A stretch of DNA of 14,066 nt, taken from assembly GCA_945903655.1 (NCBI GenBank), contig CAMDOY010000057.1, positions 1 to 14,066 of the forward strand. Reading direction: 5' to 3'. Made by a program: the position numbers and the translations under genes. Source of the DNA: Rhizobium sp. Q54. Lineage in GTDB: Bacteria; Pseudomonadota; Alphaproteobacteria; Rhizobiales; Beijerinckiaceae. This document shows, in pieces, positions 1-7,382 of this stretch. Each line of letters starts with the position of its first letter. The stretch's first letter is position 1. The notes under the pieces were generated by a model. It searched no databases and had not been told where the DNA came from. It saw only the letters and a list, made by a program, of their open reading frames with translations.

Positions 1-1219
1 CGAGCGTGGCCGCATCGCTCGGAAAATCCGCCGCGATCCAAAGCCTCTCGACCGCCTTGAGCGCTTCGCCCATGCCGCGCCCGGGCGCCACGCCGCGCGC
101 CAGAAGATCAGCGCCGCTGAAGGGCAGTTGCGGCTTTGGGGTGGTCGCCACAAAGGCGTCGGCGCTTGCCCAGACGTCATCATGCGCCGCAACGCCCGCC
201 TCAGCCTGCGCCAGGGTCAGAGCGTCCCGCGTCGCCTGAGGGCCATGCTGATAAAGCAGCGCCCGCAAGGCCTTCGGCTCTGGCGGCGCCGTGCAGCCAT
301 GCAGCGTCTCAAGCGCGTGGGCGGCGCCAAGCCCCCGCTGCGCCTCCGCATTGGAGAGCCGCAATTCCTCGCGCAGCCGCTCCGCATCCTCGCGCACCAA
401 GACGCCCAGCGCGATGAGCCGCAGCACGGGATCGGCTTTCGCGTCGCGTGCGTGTTCAATCTCGATCACCCGCGCCAGCCTTGCGGGGATCGCCACGCCC
501 GCCAGCACCGGCAGCAGCAGACCCGCCCCGCACATGATGGCGATGGTGGGGGCGCTGTTGCGGGCGGTGAGCAGCTTCAACAGTTCCGCGCGGATGCGCT
601 CGCGCGAGAGGTTATGCATGCCCTCGCGCTCTAACACCGCCGCATGGAACGCCTGCCCATCCAGCGCCCCCTCCCCATAGGCCGCATGAAAGCGGAAAAA
701 GCGCAGGATGCGCAGATAATCCTCGCGCACCCTTTGTTGCGCATCACCGATGAAGCGCACGCGACGTGCGTCTATATCGGCGAGGCCATCGGCGTAATCG
801 AAGATATGCCCCTCGCGATTGCAGGAGAGCGCGTTGATGGTGAAATCGCGGCGCAGCGCGTCCTGTTCGAAGTCGCGGCCAAAGCGCACTTTCGCGCGTC
901 TGCCATCGGTCTCCACATCTTCGCGCAATGTCGTGATCTCGAAGGGCTGGCCCTCCACGATCACCGTCACCGTGCCATGTTCGAAACCCGTGGGGATCGG
1001 TCGCAGGCCCGCCGCCTTGGCGCGATCCATGGTGACCCCAGGCGTGGCGGTGGTGGCGAAGTCCACATCGCTGACGGGGACGCCCAACAGATGATTGCGC
1101 AGGGCGCCGCCGACCACGCGCGTCTCCTCGCCCGCGCCATCGAAGACGTCGAAAATGCGCCGCACCTTCGCGTTGTCGAGAAAGGAGGGGCTTTGGATTT
1201 TGGTTGGGGTCAATCGCAA
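1..1219 (-). CDS. cca: CCA tRNA nucleotidyltransferase, partial at its C-terminus
   Basis: Adds or repairs the 3'-terminal CCA of tRNAs in the cytoplasm, using CTP and ATP without a nucleic acid template. The frame is open for 406 codons and leaves the window at the left edge; family members are usually about 400-420 residues, so little is missing. Class II nucleotidyltransferase motifs appear in order: the glycine loop VVGGALRNHLLG (residues 35-46), the catalytic carboxylates in SDVDF (D51 and D53), RRDFTINAL (123-131), and EDYLRILRFFRF (166-177), followed by LSRERIRAELLKLL. There is no ATG near the start. I chose TTG at 1219-1217 because GAGG lies 5 nt upstream (1228-1225); a second in-frame TTG at 1213 is possible. 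The start overlaps the upstream Nudix gene by 10 nt, so the two are probably translationally coupled. One oddity is Asn42, where the family usually has Asp after the loop Arg. The family call is secure; the start is less so. Confidence 0.93.
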   Translation of the reverse strand, partial: MRLTPTKIQSPSFLDNAKVRRIFDVFDGAGEETRVVGGALRNHLLGVPVSDVDFATTATPGVTMDRAKAAGLRPIPTGFEHGTVTVIVEGQPFEITTLREDVETDGRRAKVRFGRDFEQDALRRDFTINALSCNREGHIFDYADGLADIDARRVRFIGDAQQRVREDYLRILRFFRFHAAYGEGALDGQAFHAAVLEREGMHNLSRERIRAELLKLLTARNSAPTIAIMCGAGLLLPVLAGVAIPARLARVIEIEHARDAKADPVLRLIALGVLVREDAERLREELRLSNAEAQRGLGAAHALETLHGCTAPPEPKALRALLYQHGPQATRDALTLAQAEAGVAAHDDVWASADAFVATTPKPQLPFSGADLLARGVAPGRGMGEALKAVERLWIAADFPSDAATL

Positions 1220-1872
1220 TAGAGCCTCGCATGGAGGTTCTTCAGCATGCCTGCGGTGGCGCCCCAGATGAAGCGCCCTTCATAGGGCATGGCGTGAAAA
1301 TGCCGCGCGCCCGTTTCGGCCTCGCGCGTATGACGCTGGTGGTTCGCCGGATCCATCAGAAAGCGCAGGGGCACTTCGAAGGCGTCGTCCACCTCTTCGG
1401 GGTTCAGGGTTAGTTCAAAGGGCGGGCGCACGATGGCGACGAGCGGAAAGATGCGAAAGCCCGTGCCGGTCGCGTAGAGATCGAGATAGCCGAGCGGGTC
1501 CACATGGCGGTGGTGCAGGCCGATCTCCTCCCAGGCCTCGCGCAGCGCCGCCGCCACGGGGCTTTCGTCCTGCGGATCGATCTTGCCGCCGGGAAAGGCG
1601 ATCTGGCCGGAATGCTGGCGCAGCCTTGCGGCGCGCTGGGTGAGCAGCACGGTCGCGCCCTCTTCCCGCGCCACGATGGGCACCAGCACGGCGGCGGGCT
1701 TGCCGGGCCGCGTCACATCCGCCGCGAAGGCCTGGGGCGAGAGCACATGGTCGCCGCCGCGCACCTCCGCTCCCATGGCGTCGGGCGCCAGATCGAGGCG
1801 CAGGCGGGCGAGCGCGCGCAGGCGCAGGTCTTCGGCGGAGAAGGGGGCGATCTGCGCAGTGGCCTCCATCAC
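1210..1872 (-). CDS. Nudix hydrolase, CoA pyrophosphatase type (NudL-like)
   Basis: A 220-residue cytoplasmic Nudix hydrolase of the UPF0035/CoA pyrophosphatase subgroup, which in characterised relatives cleaves coenzyme A and its derivatives to phosphopantetheine and 3',5'-ADP with divalent metal. The subgroup signature LLTQRAARLRQHSGQIAFPG (residues 77-96) runs into the Nudix box, GGKIDPQDES and then REAWEEIGL (111-119), which supplies the metal-binding glutamates. The box has one residue more between Gly and Glu than the textbook pattern, as I recall for this subgroup. GTG at 1872-1870 overlaps the DUF1285 stop as GTGA; ATG at 1869-1867 is an equally usable start one codon later. GGAGG at 1882-1878 lies 7 nt before the GTG and 10 nt before the ATG. 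It sits between the DUF1285 and CCA genes with overlaps on both sides. The CoA substrate is inferred from the subgroup signature. Confidence 0.92.
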   Translation of the reverse strand: MMEATAQIAPFSAEDLRLRALARLRLDLAPDAMGAEVRGGDHVLSPQAFAADVTRPGKPAAVLVPIVAREEGATVLLTQRAARLRQHSGQIAFPGGKIDPQDESPVAAALREAWEEIGLHHRHVDPLGYLDLYATGTGFRIFPLVAIVRPPFELTLNPEEVDDAFEVPLRFLMDPANHQRHTREAETGARHFHAMPYEGRFIWGATAGMLKNLHARLYCD

Positions 1873-2477
1873 GCCAGATCCTCCAGCGCGTCGGCGGGGC
1901 TCATGGGGAAGAAGGTTCCCCCGCAGGCCACCCCGAACATGTCCTGGCCCGCGATCTCCCGCACCTCGCCCAGCGCCGCCAGATCGTAGAACACAGGCCG
2001 CGCCACCAGCGCCCAGAGGTCATCGCGCACGCGCACATAGGGTTTCAGCCCGCCGGAGGGGCCGGGCTCGAAGCGCAGGGGATGGGCGGCGTCGACGCTC
2101 ACCCAGTCGTCCACATTGGTGCGCAGGCGCAGCGCCCGGGCCTCGCCAAGGCCCTCCACCTGCATCTCCACCGCCAGAAAAGGCGCGTCCTCGACCTCCA
2201 CGCTCACTTTTTCCACCGGTGTGACGAGCACATGACCCTCGGGATCCCGCCGCAGGATCGTGGAAAAAAGCTTGACCATGGCGGCCCGCCCGATGGGGGA
2301 GCCCTGATAGGACCAGACCCCGTCGCGCCCGATCTTCAGGCCAATATCTCCACAATGGGGCGGATTCCATTGATGAATCGGGGGCAGGCCGCGTGTTTTC
2401 GCCTGCGCAGCCGCCTGCGCCAGGCCGTCAAGGCCGGGGCTGGTGGGGGGCTTGGGGTTCGCTTCATTCGTCATCAT
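1869..2477 (-). CDS. DUF1285 family protein
   Basis: A 202-residue protein that I recognise as DUF1285 (PF06938) from the N-terminal GLPPIHQWNPPHCGDIGLKI segment (residues 30-49), the WSYQGSPIGR segment that follows, and the C-terminal YDLAALGE and GVACGGTFFPM segments. Known structures of the family show a two-part beta-rich fold; a signalling role was suggested but no activity is established. It has no signal peptide or membrane segment and is probably cytoplasmic. The frame stays open upstream to an ATG at 2576, but that extension is arginine-rich and unlike the family. I therefore start at the ATG pair at 2477/2474, where the characteristic sequence begins soon after; the ribosome site there (GGCGG) is weak. 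It is the first gene of the minus-strand cluster with the Nudix and CCA genes, and its stop overlaps the Nudix start by 4 nt. It is divergent from moxR. Confidence 0.88.
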   Translation of the reverse strand: MMTNEANPKPPTSPGLDGLAQAAAQAKTRGLPPIHQWNPPHCGDIGLKIGRDGVWSYQGSPIGRAAMVKLFSTILRRDPEGHVLVTPVEKVSVEVEDAPFLAVEMQVEGLGEARALRLRTNVDDWVSVDAAHPLRFEPGPSGGLKPYVRVRDDLWALVARPVFYDLAALGEVREIAGQDMFGVACGGTFFPMSPADALEDLA

Positions 2478-2627
2478 TGGCCGCCATGGGTCTGCGGTGG
2501 AGCCGAGCCGATCCTCACTTTTGATCGGGGAATGGATCGACAAGCGCCGCGCAGGGCCTAAACTAGTCCTGTTCACGGTCCGCGCCTACAGTGGTCCGAC
2601 ATTTTGGAACGGCCTTGAGGAGAAGTG
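2478..2627. promoter_or_regulatory. Divergent promoter region between DUF1285 and moxR
   Basis: A 150-nt spacer between two divergently transcribed operons, so promoters for both should lie here. I see no convincing -35/-10 pair on either strand. A perfect inverted repeat, CCGATC (2508-2513) and GATCGG (2523-2528), is separated by 9 nt, and a further GATCG follows at 2535-2539. The block could be an operator or chance in GC-rich DNA. The moxR ribosome site AGGAG (2618-2622) lies at the right end. Confidence 0.5.
2618..2622 (+). promoter_or_regulatory. Ribosome binding site of moxR
   Basis: AGGAG lies 5 nt before the ATG at 2628 but only 2 nt before the GTG at 2625. The spacing decides in favour of the ATG start. 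Confidence 0.75.
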
Positions 2628-3638
<1,011 letters not shown>

Positions 3639-3642
3639 CCCC

Positions 3643-4566
3643 ATGGTGGACGCCCGCCTTCTGGACCCCAGCGAAAGAGCGGCCGAGGCCCGCCACCAGC
3701 GCGGCGCGCTGGATCTGGCGCGCCGTCTGCCCGCCCTGCTCGTGGCGGCCAGAGAGGTGGCGGCGACCGTCATGCACGGCGTCCACGGCCGCAAGCGGGC
3801 GGGCGTGGGCGAGACCTTCTGGCAGTTCCGCCCCTTCGTCTGGGGCGAATCCACCACGCGGATCGATTGGCGCCGCTCGGCGAGGGACGACCGGGTCTAT
3901 GTGCGCGAGCGCGAGTGGGAGGCGGCCCATACGGTCTGGGTCTGGATGGATCGATCCCCCTCCATGGCCTATGTCTCGACCCTGGCCATGCAGCCCAAGG
4001 TGGACCGCGCCCTCGTGCTCGGCCTCGCCATCGCGGACCTTCTGGTGCGTGGCGGCGAGCGCGTGGGCATGCCCGGCCTGACGCGGGCGCTGGCCACGCG
4101 CGGCATCGTGGAGCGCTTCGCCCAGGTGCTGATCGAGGACGAGCGCCGCAATGGCGACACTCCCGCCGAACTGCCCCCCGCGCAGGCTCTGGCGCCGCGC
4201 ACCCAGGCGGTGCTGATCGGCGATTTTCTCTCGACGCCGGATGACATCCGCACCACCATCCACGCCATGGCCTCGCGCGGCGCGCTGGGCCATGTGGTGA
4301 TGATCGCCGATCCCGTGGAGGAGACCTTCCCCTTCACCGGCCATACGGAATTTCTGGACGTGGATTCCAGCGCCAGGCTGCGGGTTGGTGAAGCCGAGAG
4401 CTTCCGCGCCGACTATATCGCGCGCCTCGCCGCCCATCGCGATTCCATGCGCGAGGCCTGCCTGTCGCGCGGCTGGAGCTTCGCGGTGCATCGCACGGAT
4501 CGCCCTGCGGCGCAGGCGCTGCTGGCCCTGCGCATGCGCCTCGAAGCCGGGCAGGGGGCCGCCTGA
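3643..4566 (+). CDS. DUF58 domain protein with von Willebrand A-like fold
   Basis: A 307-residue protein without clear membrane segments, probably cytoplasmic. The DUF58 signature is the stretch beginning FWQFRPF and ending IDWRRSA (residues about 59-80), followed by VREREWEAA. A metal-ion-dependent adhesion site appears intact as DRSPS (D103, S105, S107) at the end of the first core strand. DUF58 proteins are regularly encoded beside moxR and are thought to link the ATPase to its target. I use ATG at 3643, 4 nt after the moxR stop; TTG at 3631 would overlap moxR by 8 nt and cannot be excluded, since neither start has a strong ribosome site. The stop shares one base with the next gene's ATG (TGATG), so the pair is probably translationally coupled. 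Confidence 0.92.
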   Translation: MVDARLLDPSERAAEARHQRGALDLARRLPALLVAAREVAATVMHGVHGRKRAGVGETFWQFRPFVWGESTTRIDWRRSARDDRVYVREREWEAAHTVWVWMDRSPSMAYVSTLAMQPKVDRALVLGLAIADLLVRGGERVGMPGLTRALATRGIVERFAQVLIEDERRNGDTPAELPPAQALAPRTQAVLIGDFLSTPDDIRTTIHAMASRGALGHVVMIADPVEETFPFTGHTEFLDVDSSARLRVGEAESFRADYIARLAAHRDSMREACLSRGWSFAVHRTDRPAAQALLALRMRLEAGQGAA

Positions 4567-7382
4567 TGTTCGGTCTCCCCCTCGCCTTCGCCGCGCCCAT
4601 GGTGCTCACCGCGCTGGCGCTTTTGCCCGCGCTCTATCTGCTGCTGCGCATCACCCCGCCGCGCCCGCGCCAGGTGGCCTTTCCGCCCCTGCGGCTGATC
4701 CTCGACCTGCCGCCCCGCGAGGAGACCCCGGCGCGCACGCCCTGGTGGTTGCTGCTGCTGCGCCTCGCCATCGCCGCCCTCGTCATTCTGGCCATGGCTG
4801 GCCCCATCTGGAATCCCCTGCCGCCGGGCGAGGGGGGACGTGGGCCGCTGCTGCTCATCGTCGATGACGGCTGGCCAGCGGCGCCCACCTGGTCGCAGCG
4901 CATTCAGGCCGCCAGCGAGCGGGCGCAGACGGCGGGTCGCGATGGCCGCACCACCGGCTTGCTCGTCATGTCCGAGGGCGGGCGCGATGTGCTGCTGGCC
5001 GATGCGGGCAAGACCCTGGAGCGCTTGCGCGCCCTCAAGCCCGCGCCTTTCATTCCTGATCGCCTCGTGGCTCTGCCCGCCCTGCAGAAGTTCCTCTCCG
5101 CCAACAAGGAGGCGGAGATTGTCTGGCTTTCGGACAGCCTCGAAAATAGCAATGGCCGCGCCTTCGCGCAGAGCCTTCGCGCTGCGGCGGGCGATAACGC
5201 CATCCACGCCCTGATGCAGGACAAGCCTGCGCTGGCCATCGCAGGCGCCGAGAATGGCGCGGGCGCGCTGGACGTGCGGGTGATCCGCGCCAAGGCGGAA
5301 GGCCCCTCGCAAGGGCTGCTGCGGGCGCTCGATATGAAGGGCGTCGCCATCGGCGATGCGCGCTTTGATCTGGGCGCGGCGCGGGACGTGAAGGCGCGCT
5401 TCGATCTGCCCATGGAATTGCGCAACGAGATCGCGCGGGTCGAGATCGTTGATGAACATTCGGCGGGCGCCGTGACCCTGCTGGACGAGCGCTGGAAGCG
5501 GCGGCGCGTGGGCGTGGTGTCTGGCGCCAGCGCCGACACCTCCCAACCCCTGCTTTCGCCCTCCTACTATCTCGTGCGGGCGCTGACGCCCTTCGCCGAG
5601 GTGCGCGAGCCGCGCGCGGGCAAGGCGGACCCCATCCTCGCCATGCTCGACGATGGCGTCTCCGTGCTGGCGCTGGCCGATGTGGGCGTCATCACCGGCC
5701 CGGCGCGGGATCGGCTCATCAAATTCGTGGAAGAGGGCGGCGTGCTGCTGCGTTTTGCAGGCACAAGGCTGGCGGCCTCCAGCGATGATCTGACGCCCGT
5801 GCGGTTGCGGCGCGGCGGGCGTGTGCTGGGCGGTTCGCTCTCCTGGGACACCCCCAAGCGCCTCGCCCCCTTCGAGCGCGAAAGCCCCTTCTATGGCCTT
5901 GGCATTTCCGACGAGATCACCGTGACCCGTCAGGTGCTGGCCGAGCCCGAGGCGGGCCTGCCCGCCAAGACCTGGGCCGCGCTGGCGGACGGCACGCCGC
6001 TGATCACTGCGGGGCGTCGCGGCAAGGGCATGATCGTGCTCGTGCATGTGACGGCGGATACGACCTGGTCGAACCTGCCGCTATCAGGCCTCTTCGTCGA
6101 TCTCCTGCGCCGCACCATCGCCATCGCCTCCGAAAGCGGGGCGGGCGCCACGGCGGGCGACCCCGCCAACGCCGCCGCCCAGAGGATCGAGAGCGTCGCC
6201 CCCACGCGCACCCTCGATGGCTTTGGCGTGCTGGGCGCGCCGCCGCTTTCCGCCCGGCCCATTCCGGTCAATTATGCGGGCGGCGCCAGCGCCGATCATC
6301 CGCCCGGCTTCTATGGTCCTGCGGACGCGCTCACGGCGGTGAACGCGCTCACGCTCGACGCCCAACTGAACCCGGTCGATCTCACGGGATTGAAGCTCAT
6401 GGTGGACCCCCTGCAGAAAGCCGAACCACTGGACCTGCGCCCCGCATTGGTGAGCCTCGCCCTCGCCCTGCTCATCGCCGATGCGCTGGCCTCGCTCTGG
6501 CTCGCGGGCGCCTTCAAGCGCGGCTGGAGCCGCCCCGCCGCTGTGGGCGCGCTGGTGCTGCTGCTGGCGGGCTTTGCGCAAATGGCGCCGCAACCCGCGC
6601 AGGCGCAGACCGCGCCTGCCCAAACCGCGCCCATCAATCCCCGCGACCGCGACGCCGCCCTGCAAACGCGCCTCGCCTATATCGTGACCGGCGATGGGCG
6701 GGTGGATGAAGCCAGCCAGCTGGGCCTCTCCGCCCTGTCTCGCGCTTTGGGCGCCCGCACCTCGCTCGCCCCTGGCGAGCCCATCGGCATTGATCCCGCC
6801 CGCGATGAACTCGCCTTCTATCCCCTGATCTACTGGCCCATCGTCGCCGACCGGCCCTTGCCCTCGGCGGAGGCTGTGACGCGCATTTCGAACTACATGA
6901 AAAACGGCGGCACGGTGCTCTTCGATACACGCGATGCGCTGACCGCGCGCTCTGGCGGGGAGTCCTCGCCTGAGCAATTGTGGCTGCGCAAATTGCTCGC
7001 CAATGTGGACGTGCCCGAGCTCGAGCCCGTGCCGCGCGATCACGTTCTCACCAAGACCTTCTACCTGCTCGACAGCTTCGTTGGCCGCACCACCATCGGC
7101 CAGATGTGGATCGAGGCCCTGCCGCCCGAAGCCGAGCGCGCCAATCGGCCCGTGCGCTCCGGCGACAATGTCTCGCCCATCCTCATCACCTCGAATGATC
7201 TGGCGGGCGCCTGGGCCGTCTCGCGCAACGGCGAGCCCATGTATCCGCTGACGCCAGGCACGGGACGGCAGCGGGAGATGGCGCTGCGCGCTGGCGTCAA
7301 CATCGTTATCTACACCCTCACCGGCAACTACAAGGCCGATCAGGTGCATGTGCGTGACCTCCTGGAGCGGCTGGCCCATTGA
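4566..7382 (+). CDS. Membrane protein with BatA-like N-terminus and C-terminal DUF4159 domain
   Basis: A 938-residue inner-membrane protein. Hydrophobic segments lie at about residues 8-28, 60-80, 626-650 and 658-675. The first two form the hairpin typical of the aerotolerance-regulator N-terminus (BatA type). The arginine-rich loops after segments 1 and 3 point to the cytoplasm by the positive-inside rule, so residues 81-625 and 676-938 should be periplasmic. The first periplasmic part begins like a VWA strand, but the metal motif is degenerate (LLLIVDDGWPAA, D100-D101). A class I glutamine-amidotransferase-like fold lies at about 316-408 without a cysteine nucleophile. The last segment ends in a signal-peptidase-like PAQAQTAP, and the DUF4159 domain follows from about residue 700. 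The start overlaps the DUF58 stop by one base. The function is unknown; position suggests it is a target or partner of the MoxR ATPase. Confidence 0.9.
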   Translation: MFGLPLAFAAPMVLTALALLPALYLLLRITPPRPRQVAFPPLRLILDLPPREETPARTPWWLLLLRLAIAALVILAMAGPIWNPLPPGEGGRGPLLLIVDDGWPAAPTWSQRIQAASERAQTAGRDGRTTGLLVMSEGGRDVLLADAGKTLERLRALKPAPFIPDRLVALPALQKFLSANKEAEIVWLSDSLENSNGRAFAQSLRAAAGDNAIHALMQDKPALAIAGAENGAGALDVRVIRAKAEGPSQGLLRALDMKGVAIGDARFDLGAARDVKARFDLPMELRNEIARVEIVDEHSAGAVTLLDERWKRRRVGVVSGASADTSQPLLSPSYYLVRALTPFAEVREPRAGKADPILAMLDDGVSVLALADVGVITGPARDRLIKFVEEGGVLLRFAGTRLAASSDDLTPVRLRRGGRVLGGSLSWDTPKRLAPFERESPFYGLGISDEITVTRQVLAEPEAGLPAKTWAALADGTPLITAGRRGKGMIVLVHVTADTTWSNLPLSGLFVDLLRRTIAIASESGAGATAGDPANAAAQRIESVAPTRTLDGFGVLGAPPLSARPIPVNYAGGASADHPPGFYGPADALTAVNALTLDAQLNPVDLTGLKLMVDPLQKAEPLDLRPALVSLALALLIADALASLWLAGAFKRGWSRPAAVGALVLLLAGFAQMAPQPAQAQTAPAQTAPINPRDRDAALQTRLAYIVTGDGRVDEASQLGLSALSRALGARTSLAPGEPIGIDPARDELAFYPLIYWPIVADRPLPSAEAVTRISNYMKNGGTVLFDTRDALTARSGGESSPEQLWLRKLLANVDVPELEPVPRDHVLTKTFYLLDSFVGRTTIGQMWIEALPPEAERANRPVRSGDNVSPILITSNDLAGAWAVSRNGEPMYPLTPGTGRQREMALRAGVNIVIYTLTGNYKADQVHVRDLLERLAH

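Noticed and set aside
2478..2576. N-terminal extension of the DUF1285 protein to an ATG at 2576
   Set aside because: The added 33 residues are arginine-rich and unlike the family, and they would occupy most of the divergent promoter region.
4413..6047. A 544-codon open frame on the minus strand, opposite the 938-residue membrane protein gene
   Set aside because: It is a shadow of high-GC codon bias: His/Gln/Arg/Gly-rich with no recognisable domain, while the plus strand has clear domains and operon overlaps.
6084..7379. A 431-codon open frame on the minus strand
   Set aside because: It has the same shadow composition opposite the DUF4159 part and no domain features.
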